DNA of 64,000 nucleotides from NCBI RefSeq assembly GCF_022489035.1, contig NZ_JAKVTV010000001.1, forward strand, positions 372,001-436,000, written 5' to 3'. Both the position numbers and the translations under genes were made by a program. How positions within the stretch are numbered: position 1 is the first letter of the stretch; each line of letters starts with the position of its first letter. Under the pieces are notes generated by a model, which worked only from the letters and a program-made list of their open reading frames with translations, was not told the origin of the DNA and did no database searches. Below, one piece after another: positions 42,630 to 50,229 of the stretch. Source of the DNA: Christiangramia lutea. Its GTDB lineage: Bacteria > Bacteroidota > Bacteroidia > Flavobacteriales > Flavobacteriaceae.

Positions 42630-44192
42630 TTACTGAACGTCCTGACTTAGTGTCACCGTTCCGTAGTCACCAACATTAACATTCGGCACATCGGCACTGT
42701 AAGTTGTGTTGATCTCATTCACAATTTCATTTGCTATAACTGCATATCCACGAGGAGTCAAATGAACTCCATCAAGAGAAAAAGCACCTCCTTCAACAAA
42801 ACGAGAAGAGATAGGAGTTCCCTGGTATAAAAGACCACCATCTGAATCGATTTGCTCTAAAAGTGAATTGGCATCTACAAGTCCAAGAGAATAATTATCT
42901 GCAATTCCCTGGATCGCCTGGTTATACATAGCTGTAGCATTGGCAACTAATTCCTGCTCTGCAGCAGTTAACACGTGCTCATCTCCTAAAGGAACAGAAA
43001 CACCATTAACAAGCATTGGGTTCCCATCAACCGCTGTTCCAACAAAGGAAGCCGAAGTTAAAGGAATAAGATCTGCTGATGTCGCCTGTCTAAGCTGACC
43101 CAAAAGACCCGCTGTTTGAGCATCAAGACTAAATGGCGGCTGTTGAAGAATCCCGGTAATATCGGTAAGATCTTCATCTACGATAGTCATAAAGTTCTGG
43201 GAACCGGCAGCAAAAGTGATCTTTCTGCTGTTAGCTTCAGCTTCAGTAAGCAATCCTGCCTGTACCAATCCTGGAAGGATCTGAGTGTTATAAGCACCAA
43301 ACTGGGCATTAAGTGCTCCTGCAGTTGCTTCGTCCAATGGAATTGGATTTGAAGGAACCACTTTAAAGAAAGGTATATTCGAAACATCAGGAATATTGAT
43401 TAGAACACCTTCAGCCCCAGCTCCTTCTGCGCCTGCCAGTTGCTGTACAATTGAATTATACACAAAAGCAAAGGCGTTAGGATCTGTAATATCATTAGGA
43501 CCATAAGTAGTAAAATCTGTATTATTCAACTGGAATTCACCTGCTCCACCAGAAGTTGCGAAACTCAAAACATCGTTGTTACCTATCCAAAGTGTAAAGA
43601 AAGTTGGGTTTTGAGCTAAAGCATCTCCCAATACGGTAGCATTATCTGCACTGGCAAATCTTGCAAAATAAGGATTAGCTGCACCTGCTGCTACTCCATT
43701 CACATTACCATATCCTGGAGCTACCAGGTGATAAGACTTCGCTCCAGGTACTCCCATATTATTGAATGAACCAGAAAGTTTATTCGTTATATCGGTTGTT
43801 GGAGCTGCACCTGTATATCTTGCCGGGGCAGGATTCCCTTCAGCATCTACAGCTAAAACAAATCTATTTTGAGCTATCACAGTACCGCCAAGCAAAAGAC
43901 CACCAGCATTATCATTGACAAGAGGCTGAGTAAATCCATCTGTATCCTGTGCCAGAGCAAATTTCTCTGCGAGGATGTTTGGATATGAATTTTCCTGACC
44001 GGTTATATAAAGAGCCCCATCTGCGTAACCAGCGGTTAGCGAGTTACCAAGAGCTACATAGTTTGAAAAATCGGCAGATCCATTTGAATAAAGACCTCCG
44101 TCTTCAATAGCATTATCAAGTTCAGGCTCACAGGAAACAATTCCCAAAGCCAATACCGCCATATATTTAAAATAATTCTTCATCGTTCTCAT
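42630..44192 (-). CDS. SGNH/GDSL hydrolase-like lipoprotein
   Basis: 520 residues with a lipoprotein signal (MAVLALGIVSCEPELD; Cys23 counted from ATG 44192). The start ATG overlaps the stop of the upstream porin gene (TAATG), which supports it, although an ATG three codons later is possible. Block I is YVALGNSLTAGYADGAL (the catalytic Ser in GNSLT), block III is FTLWIGNNDVLSF, and block V is SLDGVHLTPRGYAVIANEI (Asp-x-x-His). All SGNH residues are present. An Ala/Gly/Asn-rich insert occupies about 230-420. It is probably a surface esterase or lipase working with the FadL-like porin. Confidence 0.9.
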   Translation of the reverse strand: MRTMKNYFKYMAVLALGIVSCEPELDNAIEDGGLYSNGSADFSNYVALGNSLTAGYADGALYITGQENSYPNILAEKFALAQDTDGFTQPLVNDNAGGLLLGGTVIAQNRFVLAVDAEGNPAPARYTGAAPTTDITNKLSGSFNNMGVPGAKSYHLVAPGYGNVNGVAAGAANPYFARFASADNATVLGDALAQNPTFFTLWIGNNDVLSFATSGGAGEFQLNNTDFTTYGPNDITDPNAFAFVYNSIVQQLAGAEGAGAEGVLINIPDVSNIPFFKVVPSNPIPLDEATAGALNAQFGAYNTQILPGLVQAGLLTEAEANSRKITFAAGSQNFMTIVDEDLTDITGILQQPPFSLDAQTAGLLGQLRQATSADLIPLTSASFVGTAVDGNPMLVNGVSVPLGDEHVLTAAEQELVANATAMYNQAIQGIADNYSLGLVDANSLLEQIDSDGGLLYQGTPISSRFVEGGAFSLDGVHLTPRGYAVIANEIVNEINTTYSADVPNVNVGDYGTVTLSQDVQ

Positions 44193-45451
44193 TAAATTTT
44201 AATAGTTACACCAAGACCTGGTACAAATGCACTCGACTTATAAGTCCCTCCAAAAGCTTCTCCCTCATAATTAGGGAATTCACTTGGATCTGGATCATAA
44301 GATTCATTGACCTCTTCAAATCGGCTATATAGGAAAGAAGCATCAATAGCTATTTTATCTGTTACGTTTACAGAAAGGCCTCCTGTAAAGTTATTCGAGT
44401 CGTTTCTTGGAGTTTCAGGAGCGAAATATCCAGACTGAACCGGAGATTCATCGAAGTAATAACCTGCTCTTAAAGTAAATGTTTCGTTAGCCGTGTACTG
44501 AAGTCCAAATCTGTATATAGAGGCATCTTTATAGTTTCTTGGATTATTGGAATCTGGAATACCAGGTTGAGCAAAATCTAAATCCAGAGACCTATAAACA
44601 TCCCAGAAGGTACGATTATAGTCAAAAGCAAAAAGCCACTGATCGTTCAACTGGTAAGAAGCACCAATAGAAAGTTCAGCCGGAAGCGGTAATGTCGCAT
44701 CGAATTGAGTATCTTCAAACGGCGTTAAAGGAGAATTCGGGATATTCTGAAAATCAGCATCACCATTTTCAGCTTCCACTAGAATTTCTGATCGGTAATT
44801 CACACCAATTCTCAAACTATCTACCGGTTCCCACATAGCTCCAGCAGACCATCCCCAGGCACTCACGCCAGACGCATCAATAGTTACATTAGAGCGGTTA
44901 CCTTCAAGATCTGTAAGTGTTCTGTTAAGATTTCTGTTGAAGTTCACAGAACCATTCACATAAATAGGACCACCACCTACAGAAAGGTTGTCTGTGATCT
45001 TATATGAAGCTAACGCCTGCACATAAATTGCAGCCAATTCAATATCATTTACAAGATGAGATCCTGCCCAGTCTTTTTCCCAGGCTACAGAGCTACCATA
45101 AGGAGTGTAAGCCGCCAGACCTAAAGTGAATTTCTCACTTAATTTATAAGAAAAATAAGCGTAGAAAGGAGTTCCAGTAGGACTATCGGTTCTTGCCATT
45201 TGTCCAAATTCATCATTCTGCCATACCACATCAGAGAATACGGCACTCACACCAACTGCTGCATTAATCTTATTTTCAAGAAATACCAGACCGGCTGGAT
45301 TAAAGAAGGCCAATTCTGCATTATTCACCACTGCCACTCCAGTGTGCCCCATCGCAAGTCCACGTTGACCCTGTAGACTTACCCGGTAACCACCAGCATA
45401 AGTAATGGCCGTGGCCATCATAACCAGGCCAAGTAAAAATAGTCTTTTCAT
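44192..45451 (-). CDS. OMPP1/FadL/TodX family outer membrane protein
   Basis: 419 residues. The signal peptide is MKRLFLLGLVMMATAITYAG. The mature start GYRVSLQGQRGLAMGHTGVA and NNAELAFFNPAGLVFLE carries the NPAG motif of FadL-type long-chain fatty acid or hydrocarbon channels. Alternating aromatic beta strands run to the C-terminal FVPGLGVTIKI, which fits barrel insertion by BamA. It is the promoter-proximal gene of a two-gene unit with an SGNH lipoprotein and likely imports the hydrophobic product that enzyme releases (inference). Confidence 0.92.
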   Translation of the reverse strand: MKRLFLLGLVMMATAITYAGGYRVSLQGQRGLAMGHTGVAVVNNAELAFFNPAGLVFLENKINAAVGVSAVFSDVVWQNDEFGQMARTDSPTGTPFYAYFSYKLSEKFTLGLAAYTPYGSSVAWEKDWAGSHLVNDIELAAIYVQALASYKITDNLSVGGGPIYVNGSVNFNRNLNRTLTDLEGNRSNVTIDASGVSAWGWSAGAMWEPVDSLRIGVNYRSEILVEAENGDADFQNIPNSPLTPFEDTQFDATLPLPAELSIGASYQLNDQWLFAFDYNRTFWDVYRSLDLDFAQPGIPDSNNPRNYKDASIYRFGLQYTANETFTLRAGYYFDESPVQSGYFAPETPRNDSNNFTGGLSVNVTDKIAIDASFLYSRFEEVNESYDPDPSEFPNYEGEAFGGTYKSSAFVPGLGVTIKI

Positions 45452-45495
45452 AATTTAATTAGGATTATATTTTATATGTCTTAAAAAGCTGAGGC

Positions 45496-45525
45496 CAAAA
45501 ATAGCATAAAATAAATATTACGCAA
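45496..45525 (-). promoter_or_regulatory. Promoter of the FadL-SGNH unit
   Basis: Minus strand TTG (45525-45523), 19-nt spacer, TATTTTTG (45503-45496). Consensus match; leader of about 38 nt. Confidence 0.7.
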
Positions 45526-45572
45526 CAATCGACGTAATTTTATTATGCATACATAATAAATTTAGAAAGATT

Positions 45573-46334
45573 TTAAACAAATCGGATTACAGCCTCGTAG
45601 AAGGCTTTCATATTCTCAGCGTGCACCCAGTGCCCGGCATCAGGAATTTGCTGAATTTCCGCAAAAGGAAACTGTCTTTTGATAAGCTCTTCGTCTTCTG
45701 CAATAATATAGTTAGACTTCTCACCTTTTATAAAGAGGGTTGGCCCATCATAAGATTTATCTACCGGTAGGGATTCGCCAATATTCTCAACATTGGCCTT
45801 TAAGGCATCCAGATTCAGTTTAAGAGAAAGTTGATCTTTTGTCTTCCAGTAAAGGTTTTTCAAAAGGAATAACCGAACCCCTGTCTCCTGAATGTAATCT
45901 TCCAGAAAATCTTCGGCATCACCACGAGAAGTTAATTTTGCATCATCTAAAGCTGTCAAGCCCTTTAAGATCTGTTGATGATGTGGTGCATAATATTTAG
46001 GAGCAATATCAACAACAATCAACTTTGAAACCAGCCCTTCATTTAAACATGCGGTTAACATGGCAGTTTTACCACCCATGGAATGACCCAACAGAATTAT
46101 ATCATCAAGTTGATGTGCGTCGCAGTATTGCTTTATATCTTCAGCCATTAAAGAATAGGAAAATTCATCGCTGTGTGGGCTTTTCCCATGGTTACGCTGA
46201 TCTATTAAATGAACCTGAAATCCATCTTTTGCAAATTGTTTCCCCAAAGTTTTCCAGTTATCGCTCATCCCGAGAAAACCGTGAAGAATCAAAAATGGCT
46301 TTCCTTCCCCCAGGATCGTTGAATGTAATTTCAT
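45573..46334 (-). CDS. Alpha/beta hydrolase (YbfF-like esterase)
   Basis: 253 residues, cytoplasmic. The oxyanion region is LILHGFLGMSDNWKTLGKQF, the nucleophile Ser is in LLGHSMGGKTAM (near 88), and the His is in IPDAGHWVHAENMK (near 236). QRNHGKSPHSDEFSY is also typical of the YbfF group of acyl-CoA/ester hydrolases. Physiological substrate is unknown. Its ATG directly abuts the stop codon of pdxJ with no base between, so translation is probably coupled to pdxJ. Confidence 0.92.
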   Translation of the reverse strand: MKLHSTILGEGKPFLILHGFLGMSDNWKTLGKQFAKDGFQVHLIDQRNHGKSPHSDEFSYSLMAEDIKQYCDAHQLDDIILLGHSMGGKTAMLTACLNEGLVSKLIVVDIAPKYYAPHHQQILKGLTALDDAKLTSRGDAEDFLEDYIQETGVRLFLLKNLYWKTKDQLSLKLNLDALKANVENIGESLPVDKSYDGPTLFIKGEKSNYIIAEDEELIKRQFPFAEIQQIPDAGHWVHAENMKAFYEAVIRFV

Positions 46335-47048
46335 TTATTTCAAAAGTTTTAGATATTGCTTAATCGTTTTTTCCAGCCCCAGGTAAAGCGCCTCCGAAAT
46401 CAAAGCGTGACCAATGGAAACTTCATCAAGATGAGGAACGTTTTGGTTAAAAAATCCAAGATTCTTTAATGAAAGATCATGCCCGGCATTAATTCCTAGG
46501 CCCAACTCATGGGCTAATTCAGCACATTCGGCATATGGTTTTACTGCAGCTTCATCACCCTTTGCATAGCCTACCGCAAAAGATTCTGTATATAATTCGA
46601 TCCTGTCTGTACCTGTCTCGGCTGCACCTTCTATCATTTTGGCTACAGGATCTACGAAAATTGAAGTCCTAATTCCTTTCGATTTAAATTCAGCGATCAC
46701 CTCTTTCAAAAAATCTTTATGTTTCAAAGTATCCCAACCCGCATTTGAAGTAATGGCATCTTCAGCATCTGGCACTAAAGTAACCTGTGCAGGAACCACA
46801 TCATAGACCAGGTCATTGAATTGCTTAATAGGTTTGCCTTCGATATTGAATTCAGTTTTCAACACAGGCTTTAATTCTCGTACATCAGAATATCTTATAT
46901 GTCTTTCATCCGGTCTGGGATGCACAGTAATTCCTTCAGCACCAAAAGATTCAATATTTTTGGCAGCCTCTACAACGTTCGGCACATCTCCTCCCCTGGC
47001 ATTTCTCAAGGTGGCTATTTTATTGATATTTACACTTAATTTGGTCAT
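46335..47048 (-). CDS. pdxJ: Pyridoxine 5'-phosphate synthase
   Basis: 237 residues, the normal length. The motifs are [39 protein letters not shown] (catalytic His and Glu region), [16 protein letters not shown] and [13 protein letters not shown]. It condenses 3-amino-2-oxopropyl phosphate with deoxyxylulose 5-phosphate in de novo vitamin B6 synthesis. A consensus promoter lies 20 nt upstream, and an esterase gene follows with zero spacing. Confidence 0.97.
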   Translation of the reverse strand: MTKLSVNINKIATLRNARGGDVPNVVEAAKNIESFGAEGITVHPRPDERHIRYSDVRELKPVLKTEFNIEGKPIKQFNDLVYDVVPAQVTLVPDAEDAITSNAGWDTLKHKDFLKEVIAEFKSKGIRTSIFVDPVAKMIEGAAETGTDRIELYTESFAVGYAKGDEAAVKPYAECAELAHELGLGINAGHDLSLKNLGFFNQNVPHLDEVSIGHALISEALYLGLEKTIKQYLKLLK

Positions 47049-47067
47049 TTTCTCTTCATTTTATTAA

Positions 47068-47095
47068 CAAAAATACAAAGAGCAGCCTGCTTCAA
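47068..47095 (-). promoter_or_regulatory. Promoter of pdxJ-esterase unit
   Basis: Minus strand TTG (47095-47093), 17-nt spacer, TATTTTTG (47075-47068), giving a leader of about 13 nt. Confidence 0.65.
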
Positions 47096-47137
47096 TGAAT
47101 TTTATTTTGATTAATTTGCAGAAAAGGAAACGAAAAG

Positions 47138-47794
47138 ATGAGTTTGCAAAAGCACATATTAAATGATGTTGATATTTTGAGTATTTCCTCCAAAATTGGA
47201 GATATTCAGGAACTATTTAATCAGCTAACTTTTACTCATTTACCAGTTGAAAATAACGGAGTATATATTGGGTGCATTTCAGAAAATGACATTAGATGTT
47301 TTGAAAACGATAAGTCACTGGATGAATACCGTTATGCCCTCGAAGGATTCTATGTAAGAGAAGGCAATTACTGGCTGGATAGCCTGGAGGCATTTGCCCA
47401 GAACAACTCCAATATTCTTCCAGTACTGGATGAAAATAACAACTATTTAGGATACGTGGAGTTGAATGAAATAATCTCACTATTCAAAGAAACTCCCTTT
47501 TTACATGAGCCGGGAAATATCCTCGTAGTAGAAAAGGCTTTTAAAGACTTCACCTTTGGTGAGGTAAGCCAGATTGTTGAATCGAATAATGCTCATTTAC
47601 TTGGAGCCTTCGTTTCAAAGATGAACGAAGACATGGCTGAAATAACACTGAAGATTACCCCTTCGGGAATGAACGAGATCCTTCAGGCCTTTAGAAGATA
47701 TGGCTACATCATAATTTCTGAACACCAGGAAGACACCTTTAATAAAAATCTAAAAGACCGGTCTAAATACCTGGACAAATATTTGAACATATAA
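47138..47794 (+). CDS. CBS domain protein
   Basis: 218 residues, cytoplasmic. Two CBS motifs are visible: FTHLPVENNGVYIGCISEND (about 27-50) and NILPVLDENNNYLGYVELNE (about 90-112). The C-terminal half (NILVVEKAFKDFTFGEVSQI, AEITLKITPSGMNEILQAF) looks like an ACT-type regulatory domain. Such proteins bind adenosine nucleotides and regulate partners. It is 3 nt from nadK and is very likely cotranscribed, so an adenylate-sensing role near NAD(P) metabolism is possible but unproven. Confidence 0.85.
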   Translation: MSLQKHILNDVDILSISSKIGDIQELFNQLTFTHLPVENNGVYIGCISENDIRCFENDKSLDEYRYALEGFYVREGNYWLDSLEAFAQNNSNILPVLDENNNYLGYVELNEIISLFKETPFLHEPGNILVVEKAFKDFTFGEVSQIVESNNAHLLGAFVSKMNEDMAEITLKITPSGMNEILQAFRRYGYIIISEHQEDTFNKNLKDRSKYLDKYLNI

Positions 47795-47797
47795 TTT

Positions 47798-48682
47798 ATG
47801 AAAATAGGCATTTACGGTCAGTTCTATCACGCCAATGCTGCTCAATATATAGGCCAGCTTCTTGAACTTCTGGATAAAAAGAATATCGAAGTATTAATAG
47901 AAGAGGAATTTCTTAAACTAATAAGAACCAACAATAGCATAGAAAAAGACTACGCTCATTTTACTATTTTTGAGGAACTAGACAATTCTTTCGACCTTTT
48001 TTTCTGTATTGGAGGAGACGGTACTATCCTGAAATCGATAAATTATATAAGGAACCTTGATATTCCTATTGTAGGAATCAACACAGGCCGGCTTGGATTT
48101 CTCGCTACTATTCAAAAAGAACAAATTGAAAGCACGCTGGATGAGATCCTGGAAAAAAAGTTCAGTCTTTCTCCAAGATCGGTTCTGACCATGGAAACAA
48201 ATCCTAAAAATTTTGATCCGGTTTTTTCACATATTGCCCTTAATGAGATCGCGGTGAGCAGGAAAAACACCACCTCGATGATCACTGTAGACACCTGGCT
48301 AGATGACCAGTACCTCACTTCCTACTGGGCAGACGGATTAATCATCGCCACCCCTACTGGTTCTACCGGTTATTCATTGAGCTGCGGAGGACCGGTGATC
48401 ACACCCGATGCCGATTCTATCGTAATCACCCCTATTGCGCCACATAATTTAAACGCCCGCCCGCTGGTTATTAAAGATCATACTAAGATCAAATTAAAAG
48501 TTTCTGGTAGAGAAGAAACTCACTTGGTATCCATGGATTCACGTATTGCCACTCTCGAAAACGATACTGAAATCATTATTTCAAAAGCACCCTACACTAT
48601 TAATTTTGTTGAACTTAGAGAAGATAGTTTTTTAAATACTCTTCGAAAAAAACTTCTTTGGGGCGAAGACAAGCGGAATTAA
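47798..48682 (+). CDS. nadK: NAD kinase
   Basis: 294 residues. The GGDGT motif (FFCIGGDGTILKSI, near 70) and the conserved GINTGRLGFLAT and IATPTGSTGYSLSCGGPVI loops identify the NAD/diacylglycerol kinase fold. The enzyme phosphorylates NAD to NADP in the cytoplasm. It sits between a CBS gene and the DUF6089-uppS-bamA run, an order that I recall as common in Bacteroidota. A promoter before DUF6089 (48737-48765) separates transcription in part. Confidence 0.97.
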   Translation: MKIGIYGQFYHANAAQYIGQLLELLDKKNIEVLIEEEFLKLIRTNNSIEKDYAHFTIFEELDNSFDLFFCIGGDGTILKSINYIRNLDIPIVGINTGRLGFLATIQKEQIESTLDEILEKKFSLSPRSVLTMETNPKNFDPVFSHIALNEIAVSRKNTTSMITVDTWLDDQYLTSYWADGLIIATPTGSTGYSLSCGGPVITPDADSIVITPIAPHNLNARPLVIKDHTKIKLKVSGREETHLVSMDSRIATLENDTEIIISKAPYTINFVELREDSFLNTLRKKLLWGEDKRN

Positions 48683-48736
48683 GCAATAAAAACTTATAAA
48701 AAGTGTTTATACTAGTGCACAAATCTGCTCAAATTA

Positions 48737-48765
48737 TTGCAGAGCAATCAGAATTGTTATATTTG
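48737..48765 (+). promoter_or_regulatory. Promoter of the DUF6089-uppS-bamA run
   Basis: TTG (48737-48739), 18-nt spacer, TATATTTG (48758-48765). Consensus match, about 10 nt of leader before ATG 48783. Confidence 0.75.
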
Positions 48766-48782
48766 CAAACTTTTGAAAACCT

Positions 48783-49481
48783 ATGAGGTACCTTATCGCA
48801 TTTGTAGTGATGGCATTATTTACAACAAGCACATACTCTCAGCAAGTAGAGATTGGAGCTTTTGGTGGAGGTGCAAACTTTATTGGTGACGTTGGAAAAA
48901 CCAATTACATCCTACCAAATACTCCGGTTGGAGGTCTAATTGCTAAATGGAACAGAAGCGACAGACATGCGTTAAGGTTAACTTTGCTATATGCAGAAAT
49001 TTCTGCAGACGATGCAAAATCCTCAGACACAAGAAGACAGCAACGTGGATATTCTTTTGATAATACCATAGCTGAAGCTTCCCTGGGAATAGAATTCAAT
49101 TTCTGGGAATTTGACCTCACAAATCCCTTACCTCAAAGTACTCCATACCTTTACACCGGGATAACTTATTTCAGAGCGGATCATGTATGGTTGAAAAATG
49201 GAAGAGCAAGTAACCTGGTTAACGAAGGTACCAACTGGGATTTCGCTATTCCTATGGTCATGGGTTACAAAGAAGCAGTTACAGAACATATTATTGGAGC
49301 CTTTGAAATTGGTGCTAGATATACTTTAACAGATAATCTTGATGGTAGCTGGCCTGAAGAATATCTAGGACGTAGAGAGCCCTCTGCAGAATTTGGTAAC
49401 AGAAATACAAATGACTGGTATGTATTTACCGGAATAACTTTCACATTTACTTTTGGCCGAAAGCCATGTTATTGCTTTTAA
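48783..49481 (+). CDS. DUF6089 outer membrane beta-barrel protein
   Basis: 232 residues. The signal peptide is MRYLIAFVVMALFTTSTYSQ. The mature protein begins QVEIGAFGGGANFIGDVG, then VGGLIAKWNRSDRHALRL, and shows alternating strands of an 8-stranded-type barrel (TPYLYTGITYFRADHVWL, EIGARYTLTDNLDGSWPEEY). The C-terminus is FTGITFTFTFGRKPCYCF, with two cysteines after the last strand. This is the DUF6089 family, whose role is unknown. The uppS start codon follows its stop with no gap, so the two are coupled. Confidence 0.88.
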   Translation: MRYLIAFVVMALFTTSTYSQQVEIGAFGGGANFIGDVGKTNYILPNTPVGGLIAKWNRSDRHALRLTLLYAEISADDAKSSDTRRQQRGYSFDNTIAEASLGIEFNFWEFDLTNPLPQSTPYLYTGITYFRADHVWLKNGRASNLVNEGTNWDFAIPMVMGYKEAVTEHIIGAFEIGARYTLTDNLDGSWPEEYLGRREPSAEFGNRNTNDWYVFTGITFTFTFGRKPCYCF

Positions 49482-50222
49482 ATGAATTATAAAGACAATT
49501 TAAACCTTGATAAACTGCCACAGCACATTGCCATTATTATGGATGGTAATGGCCGCTGGGCTAAACAAAAAGGTTTCCTCAGGGCTTCGGGCCATAAAGA
49601 AGGCACCAAAGCGGTGAGGGATGTTGTTGAAGGCTGCGCTGAGATTGGTATAAAAAATCTAACCCTTTACGCATTTTCTACTGAAAACTGGAACCGCCCA
49701 AAATTGGAGGTAGACACCCTTATGAAACTTCTTGTATCATCTTTGAAAAAAGAGATAAAAACCCTTAAGGATAATGACATTAAGTTGAATTCCATTGGAA
49801 ATATTTCCAGTTTACCAAAGAAAGCCAGAAAAGAACTTGAGGATGTAATTGAAAAGACATCTGAAAACAAAAGGATGACTTTAACACTTGCATTAAGCTA
49901 CGGCAGCAGGGAGGAAATTACTAAATGTTTCTCCCAGATCGCCAGCAAAATAAAAAGTGGTGAATTATCTGAAGATGCGGTTGATGAATCCGTTATAAAT
50001 GAGCATCTTTACACCCGAAATTTGCCAGATGTAGATCTATTGATCCGCACTAGTGGCGAACAGCGCATTAGCAATTTCCTGTTGTGGCAAATTGCCTATG
50101 CCGAATTGTATTTTACGAAAATCTTATGGCCAGATTATAGAAGAGAAAATCTTTTTGAAGCCATTTACAACTATCAAAACAGAGAACGACGATTTGGAAA
50201 AACAAGTGAGCAACTCAGTTAG
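49482..50222 (+). CDS. uppS: Isoprenyl transferase (undecaprenyl diphosphate synthase)
   Basis: 246 residues. Motifs are HIAIIMDGNGRWAKQKGFLR (catalytic Asp), GHKEGTKAVRDVVEGC, LTLYAFSTENWNRP, and DLLIRTSGEQRISNFLLWQI with the C-terminal AYAELYFTKILWPDY. It makes the C55 lipid carrier for peptidoglycan and surface polysaccharides. It starts at the base after the DUF6089 stop and is seven bases before bamA, in a run devoted to envelope assembly. Confidence 0.97.
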   Translation: MNYKDNLNLDKLPQHIAIIMDGNGRWAKQKGFLRASGHKEGTKAVRDVVEGCAEIGIKNLTLYAFSTENWNRPKLEVDTLMKLLVSSLKKEIKTLKDNDIKLNSIGNISSLPKKARKELEDVIEKTSENKRMTLTLALSYGSREEITKCFSQIASKIKSGELSEDAVDESVINEHLYTRNLPDVDLLIRTSGEQRISNFLLWQIAYAELYFTKILWPDYRRENLFEAIYNYQNRERRFGKTSEQLS

Positions 50223-50229
50223 TGCATTC

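Noticed and set aside
50053-50229. Upstream extension of bamA inside uppS
   Set aside because: The sequence lacks a signal peptide; the real signal begins at ATG 50230, seven bases after the uppS stop codon.
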